A stretch of 36,574 bases of DNA from contig NZ_JAFFSU010000045.1 in assembly GCF_017948455.1 (NCBI RefSeq), positions 1 to 36,574 on the forward strand. The letters run 5' to 3'. The stretch comes from Streptomyces sp. GESEQ-4. GTDB lineage: Bacteria > Actinomycetota > Actinomycetes > Streptomycetales > Streptomycetaceae. The notes beneath the pieces were generated by a model, which had not been told where the DNA came from, did not search any database, and was given only the letters and a program-made list of their open reading frames with translations. Positions 17,023-25,630 of this stretch are shown here, piece after piece. A program made the translations under genes and the position numbers. Within the stretch, counting starts at the first letter, position 1. Each line of letters begins with the position of its first letter.

Positions 17023-17028
17023 TAGGCT
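17023..17028 (+). promoter_or_regulatory. -10 TAGGCT of the DUF397-type gene
   Basis: TAGGCT, a good match to the principal sigma -10 in Streptomyces (TAGNNT), lies 44 bases before the ATG at 17072. No clear -35 is found. It fits a short leader containing the GAGGAAGAGG ribosome site. Confidence 0.45.
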
Positions 17029-17071
17029 GAGGCGCACACTTCGTAGGCACGTGAGGAAGAGGCCCAGCAGC

Positions 17072-17389
17072 ATGACCCAGGCACGGGACAACGAGGTCGA
17101 GACTCAGCCCGAGGACGTCAAGGCGCGCAAGGAGCGCGAGCGGGACGAGCTGTACGCCCTCGACATCTCGGGAGTCGAGTGGCACTCCGCGCCCGGCACC
17201 GAGACACACGAGGAGCGTGTCGAGATCGCGTATCTGCCGCAGGGCGCGGTCGCCATGCGCTCGTCCCTCGATCCCGACACCGTTCTGCGGTACACCGAGG
17301 CGGAGTGGCGGGCGTTCGTACTCGGGGCGCGGGACGGGGAGTTCGACCTGGAGCCCGCGCCGCACAATGGTGGGATGGCGGCGGAGTAG
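17072..17389 (+). CDS. DUF397-type small protein
   Basis: 105 residues. A charged N-terminus rich in Glu, Lys and Arg leads to a compact domain reading VEIAYLPQGAVAMRSSLDPD and LRYTEAEWRAFVLGARDGEFD. This is the DUF397 pattern: a short beta meander followed by a Trp-containing helix. DUF397 proteins often partner XRE-type regulators in Streptomyces, but no such regulator is encoded nearby. I chose the ATG at 17072 with GAGGAAGAGG upstream; the frame extends further 5' without support. Convergent with the gene at 17414. Confidence 0.75.
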   Translation: MTQARDNEVETQPEDVKARKERERDELYALDISGVEWHSAPGTETHEERVEIAYLPQGAVAMRSSLDPDTVLRYTEAEWRAFVLGARDGEFDLEPAPHNGGMAAE

Positions 17390-17413
17390 GACGTACGGTC
17401 GTCCCCGGGGGCG

Positions 17414-17842
17414 TCAGTACAGCGAGAACCCGCCGCTGTGGCGCCCTTGGTTCTTCTTTGCGGGCTGCGAGTTATCGCCTTCCGGCCGCTTCGGCTCGGT
17501 CGGCCCGGAGGCAGGGTCGCCGCTCCCTCCCGCCTCCCCGCGCCTGATCTGCTCGCGCTCCTCCTCGGACAGCGACTCCCACTGACCGCGCAGGGACGAC
17601 ATGCCGCTGCCCAGCGCGCGGGCCACCGCGGGGTCGTCGAGGGCGTCGCGGAGGGCAAGGCGGCCGGAGAGCAGCTTCTTGGCCGCCTCCTGCATGTCCT
17701 TGCCGACACCGTCGGACGTGGACAGCTGACGCAGGGCGGAGTTCAGGGAACGAATCTGCTCCGGTTCGAGTGCCTCGTCCAGCACACCGCGGTCCGGCGA
17801 AGAGCCGTGCGGATCGGGTGAGTTGTCGGGTCGACTGGCCAT
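17414..17842 (-). CDS. Unrecognised hydrophilic protein
   Basis: 142 residues, no membrane segment. The middle is helical (EPEQIRSLNSALRQLSTSD, then GKDMQEAAKKLLSGRLALRDAL and SLRGQWESLSEEEREQIRRG). The C-terminus is a disordered Pro/Gly/Lys-rich tail ending in HSGGFSLY. I know no family for it. I chose the ATG at 17842 with GAGGAG about 7 bases upstream; an in-frame GTG-type extension to 17878 would add an Arg-rich stretch. It is convergent with the DUF397-type gene and divergent from the membrane protein at 17998. Confidence 0.75.
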   Translation of the reverse strand: MASRPDNSPDPHGSSPDRGVLDEALEPEQIRSLNSALRQLSTSDGVGKDMQEAAKKLLSGRLALRDALDDPAVARALGSGMSSLRGQWESLSEEEREQIRRGEAGGSGDPASGPTEPKRPEGDNSQPAKKNQGRHSGGFSLY

Positions 17843-17924
17843 GTCGCGTCTCCTCGCTGCTCGTCGCCTCTCGGCCACCCGCAGTATCTCAAGTCACGCG
17901 CGGGATGCCATGCTGGCTCCGATG

Positions 17925-17974
17925 CTGGCCGCCACTGGCTGCCAATGGCCGCTACTGGCCGCCTCCGGCCGCCG
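17925..17974. repeat. Five tandem 10-bp repeats in a divergent promoter region
   Basis: Five consecutive decamers follow the pattern NTGGCYGCYN: CTGGCCGCCA, CTGGCTGCCA, ATGGCCGCTA, CTGGCCGCCT and CCGGCCGCCG. The array lies between the divergent genes at 17842 and 17998. A period of one helical turn and a location between start codons suggest an operator, though no start of transcription is mapped. Confidence 0.6.
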
Positions 17975-17997
17975 CGGTAGGGAAGGACCAGACTGTC

Positions 17998-18654
17998 ATG
18001 GCTCGGACGCAAGCCAACGGCAAGAGCACCGGATTCGACCGTTCCGCCGCCGCCCTCCTGGGGCGGGCCTTCGGTCGCCTCGGGCGCGCGGGCGGCCTGG
18101 TCTTCCTGCTGGCGGGGCTCGCGTTGAGCGGATTCGGCGCGTACGAGGGGGCGTACGCGGCGGGTTGGACGGGTACGGCCGGCACCCTCACCGTGCAGCA
18201 GTGCGAGGTGAGTTACCCGAACAACGCCTCGCGCAGCAGCCGCAAGAACCGTCGGCCCGTCAGCTGCCAGGGCACCTTCGTCGCCGACGGCGGCAAGAGC
18301 ACGGACCCGAAGGCCGCGGTGCAGGTCAGGAAACGGTACGCGCAGGGCACCGAGTTGTCGGTGCAGCAGACGGAGCCACCGACGGCGGCCGACGCGGGCG
18401 ATGCCGACTACGTCCAGAGCGGCATGGACCGGGCGTGGCGCTGGTTCGGCGCCTTCTTCGGCGGCTGGGTCCTCACGGGCCTCGGCGTCTTCTGCCTCGC
18501 CACAGGTTTCGCCCCGTTCGGCCGGAGCCGCATCTCGTACGACGCGGCGTGGGAGGCGGCGGGGCGGGGAGTGACGCGGGCTGCTGTGATCGGGATGATC
18601 GGGGTGGGGCTGGTGGGTGCGGGTGTGTGCTTCCTGGTGAGCTACTTCTTCTGA
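17998..18654 (+). CDS. Three-helix membrane protein with paired cysteines
   Basis: 218 residues. A basic N-terminus precedes TM1 (about 32-55, GGLVFLLAGLALSGFGAYEG). A roughly 90-residue soluble segment has two Cys (VQQCEVSYPNN and RPVSCQGTFV) that could form a disulfide outside the cell. TM2 (about 142-165, FGAFFGGWVLTGLGVFCLATGF) and TM3 (about 190-216, to the C-terminus) follow. The ATG at 17998 has GGAAGG about 10 bases upstream. It resembles DUF3592-like proteins in layout, but I am not sure. The same strand carries another membrane protein 96 bases downstream with its own promoter. Confidence 0.8.
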   Translation: MARTQANGKSTGFDRSAAALLGRAFGRLGRAGGLVFLLAGLALSGFGAYEGAYAAGWTGTAGTLTVQQCEVSYPNNASRSSRKNRRPVSCQGTFVADGGKSTDPKAAVQVRKRYAQGTELSVQQTEPPTAADAGDADYVQSGMDRAWRWFGAFFGGWVLTGLGVFCLATGFAPFGRSRISYDAAWEAAGRGVTRAAVIGMIGVGLVGAGVCFLVSYFF

Positions 18655-18736
18655 AACTTCTTCTGACCCGCGGCTACTACGCGGTAGGCGCGATACGTGC
18701 CCCAGCCGCAACTGCCGTAGGCCGTCGGCGATTCGT

Positions 18737-18742
18737 TAGGCT
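18737..18742 (+). promoter_or_regulatory. -10 TAGGCT of a probable leaderless mRNA
   Basis: TAGGCT ends exactly 8 bases before the ATG at 18751, so transcription would start at or next to the start codon. No ribosome site is present between them, as expected for leaderless mRNA, a common class in Streptomyces. The same TAGGCT-N8-ATG layout occurs before the gene starting at 30039. Confidence 0.5.
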
Positions 18743-18750
18743 CACGCACC

Positions 18751-19401
18751 ATGACACCGCACTCCCTCTCCCCCGCACCGGACGCGATGGTCATACGGAC
18801 CGGCCGCCGCAGCGTCATGGTGGGACTGCCCTGTTCCGTCCTGCTCATCGTGGTGGGTGCCGTCGGCGTCGCCGGCGCTGCCATGGTCGCCACCGGGAAC
18901 CAGAAGGGCGAGTCCACCGTCGCGGGGTTCGCGGGCCTCGTCTTCATGCTGGCACTCGGTGTTCTCGGCGTGTTCCTCTTCCTCTCCAACTGGGCGAACC
19001 GCCGCAGCAGGATCCTCGTCGACCACACGGGCCTGTGGGTCGCAAACGGAAACGTGCGGAACGTCATCCCGTGGCAGACGCTCGCCGGCGTCGGCCTCTA
19101 CTGGAGCAAGCTCGGCCGCAGCCAGAAGCTCTACTCCCTTGAGCTGTTCCCCGCCGGCCCCATCGACCGGGACGACCCGGCTCTGTGGACGCTGGTCCGC
19201 GACGAGGAGCCGCTGCACCCCGACCTGCCCCGCCTGCGCTACCGCCTCCCCTTCCCCGCCCCCTACCAGCAGCAGGTGGTGAGGGCGGTCCAGCAGTACG
19301 CCCCGCACATCTGGCTCGGCGAGTCCGAACGCGCGACGGGCCACATCGGCCGGCCCGACGTGAAGGGACACCGGCAGCGCACTCAGGGCCGTACGCCGTG
19401 A
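18751..19401 (+). CDS. PH-like two-helix membrane protein
   Basis: 216 residues. TM1 lies at about 24-46 (MVGLPCSVLLIVVGAVGVAG) and TM2 at about 57-79 (GFAGLVFMLALGVLGVFLF). A cytoplasmic beta-rich domain follows (RILVDHTGLWVANGNVRNVIPW, then GVGLYWSKLG and YSLELFPAGP), similar to bacterial PH-like proteins. The C-terminus is basic and probably disordered. The ATG at 18751 has no ribosome site and is preceded by a -10 at leaderless spacing. The role is unknown; such proteins recur around Streptomyces ESX loci. It ends about 200 bases before the toxin gene. Confidence 0.8.
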   Translation: MTPHSLSPAPDAMVIRTGRRSVMVGLPCSVLLIVVGAVGVAGAAMVATGNQKGESTVAGFAGLVFMLALGVLGVFLFLSNWANRRSRILVDHTGLWVANGNVRNVIPWQTLAGVGLYWSKLGRSQKLYSLELFPAGPIDRDDPALWTLVRDEEPLHPDLPRLRYRLPFPAPYQQQVVRAVQQYAPHIWLGESERATGHIGRPDVKGHRQRTQGRTP

Positions 19402-19484
19402 CACGACGTCACCGACGGCCCGGGCGCGGGTTACAGCGCCGGACAACAGCACTGCCCTGCAACAGATTTGTGACAGCAATCCTC

Positions 19485-19514
19485 TGAAGTTGCCTGGTGG
19501 TGAGTCCGTAAGCT
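19485..19514 (+). promoter_or_regulatory. Candidate toxin promoter
   Basis: TGAAGT (19485-19490) and TAAGCT (19509-19514) are separated by 18 bases, giving a possible sigma-70-type promoter about 85 bases before the chosen toxin start. The -35 is poor, so this is only a candidate. Confidence 0.3.
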
Positions 19515-19601
19515 GTGCGCACGGTGGTACAGCTGAGTGATTTCCCTTGGTGAGTGAGGGGGTTGTACGGCCGTGTCGGTCTGACGGGGGTGCTTTCTGC
19601 T

Positions 19602-22600
19602 GTGTCGATGATGCTGCCGGACGAGCTCGAATGGGTTCTCCAGATGCTCGGCTTCAACTGGCCGACGGCTGACGAGGACAAGCTCAGGGACTCGGCCGCG
19701 CTGTGGCGGAAGTTCGGCGACGACGTCACCGGACTCCACACCTCCGCGAACGGCGCCGCGCGTATGGTGACCGCCCACAACGCCGGCGAATCGATCGACA
19801 AGTTCTCCAAGACGTACAAGAAGTTCGACGGCGGAGACGGCTCCGACGGCTACCTCGCGAACGCCGCGCAGGCCGCCCACATCATCGCGAACGTGATGGA
19901 GGCCTGCGCCTACCTGGTCGAGTTCGCCAAGTGGGCGGTGATCGCCCAACTGATCGCCCTCGCCATCCAGATCGCCGCCGCCGCGGCCGCCGCGCCTTTC
20001 ACCTTCGGTCTGTCCTCGGTCGCGGGAATGGGCGCCACCGCGGCCGCCCGCATGATCGTCCGGCGCCTCCTCGACGAGCTGAAACAGGCGTTGCTCGAGG
20101 CGATCATCGAGGCCATGAAGGAGCCGGCGATCTCGGCGATCGAGGCGATCATCTCCGACCTCATCCGCCAGACGGTGAACGTCGGCTTCGGCGCCCAGCA
20201 GGGTTTCGACCTCGCCCACACCATGAAGACCGGCGGCACGGCAGGCCTGGAGGCCCTCAAGCAGTCACCGCAGACGCTGGCGGAGGGGGTGCGCGACAGC
20301 CTGGGGAAGAAGGCGGGCGACGGCGTGCACAACGCGGTCAACAGCCGGATTGACGGGTATGGCGGGCCGTCGGGGTTGCCGGGTAGCAATGGCGACGGCA
20401 GCGGTGGCTCCGGCTTGGGGAGTTCTGACTCGGGGGGCTCCGATTCGGGGAGCTCTGACTCGGGAAGTTCCGACGCCGGGAGCTCCAACTCCGGAAGCTC
20501 CAACTCCTCCTCGGACTCGGACTCGTCCAGTTCTACGCGTGCAAGCACTGGCAGTGGGCCGGGTGTGAACATCGGCGGTGGGATATCCGCGGATACCGGT
20601 GGGGCGGGCGTCGGTGGACCGGATGTGGGGGCCGGTCCTGATTCCGGGTCGGGCTCGGGATCCAACTCCGGTTCCGGTTCGGATTCCGGGCAGGGTCCGT
20701 CCTCTTCGGACTCGCCGTACTCGAGGCCGGCGCCGTCGCTGTCAGGCCCGTCCCTGTCGGACTTCGACGATCCGGCGCCCGGCGGAGCCTCGCCGAGCAC
20801 CCCGTCCACGAACAGCTCGCCCGGTACCAACGGCGGCCCCTCCGTCTCCGGCCTCTCCTCGCCGACCCCGCAGTCCGCACCCACCCCCACATCGTCCGGC
20901 GGCCCGTCGTCCTCGTCGGGCGGTGGCGCGATCGGCACCCAGATCGACAGCCTGGCCACCAGCGTCCCCACCCAGTCGGCCGCGGCGCCGACGCCGGGCG
21001 ACTCGTCTCCCGCGGGGGCGGGGGGTCGTACGGATGGCGGCTCGGCCGTGCCGACGTCGCCGGTGGCGTCGGCGGCGGCAGGTAGTACGGGTGGTACGGC
21101 CGGTTCGCAGCACGCCGGGGGTACGTCCGGCAGCACGCCTTCCGCGACCAGCCCGACCCCCAACTCGGGTGCGGCGAGGAATCCTTCCGCCAGTACGCCG
21201 GGTACGCCGTCCCCCGTGGGAACCGGACCTGCGTCCACGCCGAGCCACACGTCTCCTACGACGCCGCGGAGCACGCCCGCAACGACGCCGGACGGGCGCA
21301 GTCCCGGTGCGGCGGACGGTCGTACGCCCGGAGCGCCTGACGGTCGAACGCCGGGCCAGCGCATCCCTGGGGCGACGCCGGGCGACGGCATGCCGCCACG
21401 GAACGCGCCTGGTACGACGCCGGGGGACCGCACGCCGCCGCGTGACTCCTCCGGTACGACGCCGGGAGACCGGACTCCGCCCCGGAACAACCCCGGTACG
21501 ACGCCGGGGGACCGTACCCCGCCCCCGACCGGCGGCAGCCGTACCCCCACGCCGGGTCAGAACCCGGGTGCGACCACCCCGAGCCCGAGCCCGAGCCCGA
21601 ACCCGGACCGGTCGACTCCATCGAGGACCGCGGCTCCGTCCCCGAGCACCCCGACGACAACGCCCTCGACGTCGTCCGGCGCCGGACCGGACCGCACTTC
21701 GACACCGAGCGGCGACAACTCGAACGCTTCAGCACGTCCCGGCGCCGCCACCAGCACGAGCACCCCCGGCACACCCGGCGCCCAGAACCAGCCGGGCACC
21801 GGCTCCACTCCCACCAGGCCTCCCCAGCAGCCCGCGGGCAGCACGCCCAACGCGCCTCATGCCCCCGGCACCCCGCAGCAGCCGACTGCCCAGCCCCACA
21901 CGCCGCCCAACCCACAGCATCAGCAGCAGCAACCGCAACAGCAGGTGACAGCGGTCCCGATCCACACCGTCGTCACCACTCCAAGTTCCTCGACGCCGCC
22001 ACCGGACGCGACCCCGGCCACGCCGCAGCCGCCCGGCTCGCCGCAGGCCGACCCCGGGACCGGCAAGAACCAGCAACACCCCCAGCAGGACAGCCTGGAC
22101 GACATCCGCGCCGACCTGGACCACTACCCCGGAGGCCTGTCAGAGCCCGACCCCAGCGACCAGCAGGCGCTGGCCGACGCGGTCCCGCGCAACGAGGACG
22201 GCACCCCGGAACGGTTCCCCGACCCCTTCGGCCCCTGGACCCAGCTCCAGAACGACGGCGGCAACGAAGTCCCCGGCCGCAGCAACAACTGCGCCGACTG
22301 CTCCCGCTCCTTCCTGGAGACCTGGTACGGCGACCCCCAGGTCTCAGCCCCCCGCACCCTCGACACCGACGCACACGGCAACCCCGACCCCTGGTCCCCC
22401 GAGGACAACGCGAACGCCAACCAGATCCGCTGGACAGGCGCCGCACACACCTACGCCGGCCCCGGCAACGACCCCGACACCGCCAACAGGATCGCCTCTG
22501 TCCTCCAGCAGGCGGGCCCCGGCTCAGCGGCCATCGTCCAGGTCGACTGGCCCGGCGGAGGCGGCCACGCCTTCAACGCCGTCAACCACAACGGCGACAT

Positions 22601-24698
22601 CATCTGGATCGACACCCAGAGCGGAGAGGTCAGCCACGACCCCCTCCACCTGGACAACGCCGCACACGTCTGGCACATCCCGCTCGACGCCGACCGCAAC
22701 CCGATCGACCTCACGCAGCCCGCCGCGGAGGACTCCGGGAACCAGAGCGACGCGTCGCAGAACCAGCAGGACGACGGGGCGCAGCCGGAGCAGTCCGAGA
22801 CCTCCGCGAACAACGGGCAGCCGCAGAACGACGTCTCTGGCGACACCGCGAAGCAGGGCGACGACACCGAAGCGGAAGCCACCTCCCGTACTCAGGCGGA
22901 CCCGGCGACCTCGGCGACCCCGGACGTATCCAACGACGCGGATTCCGCGCAGCCGTCGACGCGCGACCCGAACACGTCGCCGGACTCGACGCGATCCACG
23001 CAGGACCCGACGAACGGCGAGCCTGCAAACGAGAACGGCAGGCCCGAGCGCGAGAGCAGCAAGCCGACCGAACCGGACAGCAGGCAGACCGAAGCGGACA
23101 GCAGGCCTGACGGCCGGAAGTCATCCCAGGACGCTCCGAACGACCCCACCACCAACAACCGGGACACACCCCAGCAGACCACCGCGCCCTCAGACCCGCG
23201 GACGTCCGTCCCCCACCAGCAGACCGCGGACCCGCGTACCACCGACCCGCGCATTGCAGATCCCCGCACGACGGATCCGCGCACGTCCGACCCCCGCACA
23301 GCCGATCCCCATCGGGACACACCCACCCAGCAGAAGCCGGAGACCAACGAGCGCTCGGACGGCCGGCACCCGAACACCCCGCCGCGACCGGATCCGACTC
23401 GCCCCGATCATGTCGATGATCCGCGATCGGAGACGCCGGACAAGGACCGTTCCGAGACCCCGGGCCTGACCCGTCCCGACGAACCGAATCAGTCGCCGGC
23501 CGACGACCGCCGCGACCGCCCGAGCGACATGACCAAGGACTCCGCGGTCCCCACACGCGAGAGCCTTCCGGACGGCAAGAACGCCGATGCGGCCGGCTAC
23601 GTCAGGGATTCCACGCGCGGCAAGGATCCGCTGTACGGCCCCATTACCGGCGAAACCAACGCAGTCGGCAACCGGCCCCATTCCGACGGCAACACCACCC
23701 CACCGCCCGGGCCCGCCGAACCCGCCGCGCGCAATAACGAGGACGACAAGGCCTTCATCCGCAGGATGGTCGACTTCGCCAATGAGAGCAGGGAGAACCG
23801 CAAGCAGTACTGGCAGAAGAACGGCAATCGCAACAGCCTGGACGACAGGGTCGATGGCCAAAGGCTTCCGCAGCTCAAGCGGGACCCGGACCAACCGGAC
23901 GATCCAGATAAATTCATCGCGGCCAGCGAGGTCCCGCCACCGGACGCGCCCGACTACATGCCCGAAGACATCGTCAAGCCCGTCAAGCTGGGCCGCGAGG
24001 ACGGCCAGATCACACCCGAGAATCTTGAGGCTCTCGACGCTGAGACCAACAATCGCGAGTGGACGCTCCAGGCCGACCGCATCGCCGAGGCCGCCAAATT
24101 GCAGGCGAAGGCGGACCACGGCGAGGATTCCGAGGAATACAAAGCGGCCAAGCGCGTGTACGCGGACACGCATTCCGCGGTACGCGACATCGGCGAGAAC
24201 CACGGCGAGTACTCGGCGCTGCATCATGCGATGTCCAGCCAGCACCCTGAGTACGTACTGGTCGACGTACCTCATACCGGAAATGGAAGCGATCAGTTCG
24301 ACCAGATCTACGAGAACCCGAACAAGCCCGGACATTACATTGTGGTCGAAGCCAAGGCGCCCACGGGTCAGCTCGGTGAACGCAACGGCCATACCGGCAA
24401 GAAGGTGATGCAGGGCACCCGGGAGTACTTCGAAACCATCAATATGCTGATGCGAGAGGGGACTCCAGAACAAAGGGCAATTGCCAAGAAACTGCAGGCC
24501 GCCTACAAACTGGGGAACGTCCAGTACGTCGTGGTGCAGTCCAAGGTCGAAAGCGATCCGGAAGCCAACGCACAGGCCAACAACGGGAACCACGAAGGCG
24601 GTTACGTCGGCGACGACGGCCACCGTGATCGCAAGAGGTACGGTGGAGCGAACATGGACTACTTCGACATCCGGAAGCCGGAGGACAGGCGGCAATGA
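19602..24698 (+). CDS. Polymorphic ESX-type toxin with papain-like and REase-like domains
   Basis: 1,698 residues. The N-terminal ~240 residues are an ESX/WXG100-type export domain (LEWVLQMLGFNWP, then a hydrophobic helical part), as in CpnT-like proteins. A linker of about 580 residues, rich in Ser, Pro, Thr and Gly, follows. A papain-like toxin domain (about 830-1030) shows NNCADC (Cys897), GGHAFNAV (His989) and WIDTQSG (Asp1004). A second polar low-complexity linker leads to a C-terminal domain (about 1400-1698). That domain has FDQIY (Asp1567) and VVEAK (Glu1583, Lys1585), a PD-(D/E)XK nuclease signature. I chose the GTG at 19602 with GGGGG upstream; ATG at 19608 or 19611 is possible, and the frame opens at 19554. 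The stop overlaps the next gene by ATGA. Confidence 0.88.
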   Translation: MSMMLPDELEWVLQMLGFNWPTADEDKLRDSAALWRKFGDDVTGLHTSANGAARMVTAHNAGESIDKFSKTYKKFDGGDGSDGYLANAAQAAHIIANVMEACAYLVEFAKWAVIAQLIALAIQIAAAAAAAPFTFGLSSVAGMGATAAARMIVRRLLDELKQALLEAIIEAMKEPAISAIEAIISDLIRQTVNVGFGAQQGFDLAHTMKTGGTAGLEALKQSPQTLAEGVRDSLGKKAGDGVHNAVNSRIDGYGGPSGLPGSNGDGSGGSGLGSSDSGGSDSGSSDSGSSDAGSSNSGSSNSSSDSDSSSSTRASTGSGPGVNIGGGISADTGGAGVGGPDVGAGPDSGSGSGSNSGSGSDSGQGPSSSDSPYSRPAPSLSGPSLSDFDDPAPGGASPSTPSTNSSPGTNGGPSVSGLSSPTPQSAPTPTSSGGPSSSSGGGAIGTQIDSLATSVPTQSAAAPTPGDSSPAGAGGRTDGGSAVPTSPVASAAAGSTGGTAGSQHAGGTSGSTPSATSPTPNSGAARNPSASTPGTPSPVGTGPASTPSHTSPTTPRSTPATTPDGRSPGAADGRTPGAPDGRTPGQRIPGATPGDGMPPRNAPGTTPGDRTPPRDSSGTTPGDRTPPRNNPGTTPGDRTPPPTGGSRTPTPGQNPGATTPSPSPSPNPDRSTPSRTAAPSPSTPTTTPSTSSGAGPDRTSTPSGDNSNASARPGAATSTSTPGTPGAQNQPGTGSTPTRPPQQPAGSTPNAPHAPGTPQQPTAQPHTPPNPQHQQQQPQQQVTAVPIHTVVTTPSSSTPPPDATPATPQPPGSPQADPGTGKNQQHPQQDSLDDIRADLDHYPGGLSEPDPSDQQALADAVPRNEDGTPERFPDPFGPWTQLQNDGGNEVPGRSNNCADCSRSFLETWYGDPQVSAPRTLDTDAHGNPDPWSPEDNANANQIRWTGAAHTYAGPGNDPDTANRIASVLQQAGPGSAAIVQVDWPGGGGHAFNAVNHNGDIIWIDTQSGEVSHDPLHLDNAAHVWHIPLDADRNPIDLTQPAAEDSGNQSDASQNQQDDGAQPEQSETSANNGQPQNDVSGDTAKQGDDTEAEATSRTQADPATSATPDVSNDADSAQPSTRDPNTSPDSTRSTQDPTNGEPANENGRPERESSKPTEPDSRQTEADSRPDGRKSSQDAPNDPTTNNRDTPQQTTAPSDPRTSVPHQQTADPRTTDPRIADPRTTDPRTSDPRTADPHRDTPTQQKPETNERSDGRHPNTPPRPDPTRPDHVDDPRSETPDKDRSETPGLTRPDEPNQSPADDRRDRPSDMTKDSAVPTRESLPDGKNADAAGYVRDSTRGKDPLYGPITGETNAVGNRPHSDGNTTPPPGPAEPAARNNEDDKAFIRRMVDFANESRENRKQYWQKNGNRNSLDDRVDGQRLPQLKRDPDQPDDPDKFIAASEVPPPDAPDYMPEDIVKPVKLGREDGQITPENLEALDAETNNREWTLQADRIAEAAKLQAKADHGEDSEEYKAAKRVYADTHSAVRDIGENHGEYSALHHAMSSQHPEYVLVDVPHTGNGSDQFDQIYENPNKPGHYIVVEAKAPTGQLGERNGHTGKKVMQGTREYFETINMLMREGTPEQRAIAKKLQAAYKLGNVQYVVVQSKVESDPEANAQANNGNHEGGYVGDDGHRDRKRYGGANMDYFDIRKPEDRRQ
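20395..20535 (+). repeat. Ser/Asp/Gly repeat in the toxin linker
   Basis: The coding sequence repeats a pattern such as GGSDSGSSDSGSSDAG, about six times, through imperfect copies of TCGGGGAGCTCTGACT-like units. It makes a flexible, acidic tract just after the N-terminal domain. Confidence 0.7.
21366..21533 (+). repeat. Four 42-bp tandem repeats in the toxin linker
   Basis: Four consecutive 14-residue units share the form PGTTPGDRTPPRxx (toxin residues about 589-644). DNA copies share GGTACGACGCCGGG near the start. The first is the most diverged. The third positions differ, so this is an old expansion or one under selection for protein sequence. Confidence 0.85.
23226..23315 (+). repeat. Six 15-bp DPRT repeats in the second linker
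   Basis: Six units of the form xDPRT (ADPRT, TDPRI, ADPRT, TDPRT, SDPRT, ADPHR) at toxin residues about 1209-1238. They lie in the polar tract between the papain-like and nuclease-like domains. Confidence 0.8.
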
Positions 24699-25552
24699 CT
24701 ACCCAAGTGGCACGTCACGAGGTGCCTGCCGACCGAATTATCAGTGCGCAAGAGCTCCTTGACGACGCCGAAGAACGGGCCCGAGAGCTCGAAACCATGC
24801 CCAGCACGTTCAACATGGCGCTGAACACGGCGCTGTCGGACGCCAAGAATCACTGCGCCCTCGATCCCCGCGCCGCACGGATCGAGACCTGGGAGGCATG
24901 GGTCGCGACCATGCAGATCGGCTCCGCCCTGTTCCGGTCGGCCACCTCGTCGGAACCCACGGTGGAATGTCTGATCTCGGGCAAACTGCGGACGATCCCC
25001 ACCACCGGCCCGCAGTCGCCCGCCGACGCGGGCAACTGGCTCACCGCGTTCTACCTGGCACTCATCTGCCGCGAAAAGGAACGGCTGAACGAGCTGAGCG
25101 ACGTCCCGATCTCGCTGTTGCGCGAGTCCGGAGCGGTGTTCGACGAGTACATCTACGACTGGGTCGACACCCTCCAGACGTACTGGAAGGAAGGCCCCGG
25201 CCTCGGCGACAAGCTGACGGCCGCGATCAGGGGAACGGACCCGGAGGTCCTACAGGTCACCGACCGCAGCCTGATGCTGCGCATCCTGTATCCCCCGCTC
25301 AACCTGTTCTACCGCTGGGCCGCAGGCGACGGTGAGCGCTTCAACGCAGAACTGGTCAAGGCCCTGGAATCGCACAAGGAGTACTGGACGGCGGAGGAGT
25401 CGACGGCAGCGCAGGTGAGCGGTCTCGTCGCAGTGGGCCCGCTCGCGATGGCCTGCCTCGCCTACGACAGCGGCATGCCCATTGAGGTGGAGTCCGGCTA
25501 CATCCCCAAGTATCTGCTGGAACGCGGCCGCGTCGGCGACTTCCCCACCTGA
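24695..25552 (+). CDS. Imm49-family immunity protein, first copy
   Basis: 285 residues, all-alpha, with no signal or membrane segment. It matches the Imm49 family I recall: IETWEAWVATMQIGSALF (about 67-84), DAGNWLTAFYLALICREKERL (about 109-129), FDEYIYDWVDTLQTYW, LYPPLNLFYRW, AVGPLAMACLAYD and YIPKYLLERG near the end. Imm49 proteins protect against polymorphic toxins by binding the toxin domain (family inference). The ATG overlaps the toxin stop by ATGA, so it is translationally coupled and probably the cognate antidote. Which warhead it neutralises cannot be told from sequence. Confidence 0.88.
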   Translation: MTTQVARHEVPADRIISAQELLDDAEERARELETMPSTFNMALNTALSDAKNHCALDPRAARIETWEAWVATMQIGSALFRSATSSEPTVECLISGKLRTIPTTGPQSPADAGNWLTAFYLALICREKERLNELSDVPISLLRESGAVFDEYIYDWVDTLQTYWKEGPGLGDKLTAAIRGTDPEVLQVTDRSLMLRILYPPLNLFYRWAAGDGERFNAELVKALESHKEYWTAEESTAAQVSGLVAVGPLAMACLAYDSGMPIEVESGYIPKYLLERGRVGDFPT

Positions 25553-25630
25553 TCCCCGACAAGGAGTATCCCCAACAACGAGTGCCTGCCCAACGAGTTC
25601 GATACCAGAACGGAGGAGAAGGGGAAAGCG

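Noticed and set aside
16967..17071. Possible tRNA or small RNA gene
   Set aside because: No cloverleaf or conserved tRNA boxes could be found; the segment fits a plain promoter/leader. No tRNA or rRNA gene was seen elsewhere in the window.
19554..19601. Extended 5' start of the toxin at 19554
   Set aside because: There is no ribosome site before the GTG at 19554, and the extra residues do not look like the family's N-terminus; the GTG at 19602 with GGGGG upstream is preferred, though not proven.
19910..21550. A 546-residue minus-strand frame rich in Pro and Glu
   Set aside because: It is the reverse of the repetitive toxin linker, whose codon structure produces open antisense frames.
20395..23315. 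Repeats in the toxin linkers considered as a CRISPR array
   Set aside because: Units are in frame, of 15-42 bases with no unique spacers between conserved repeats; they are protein repeats.
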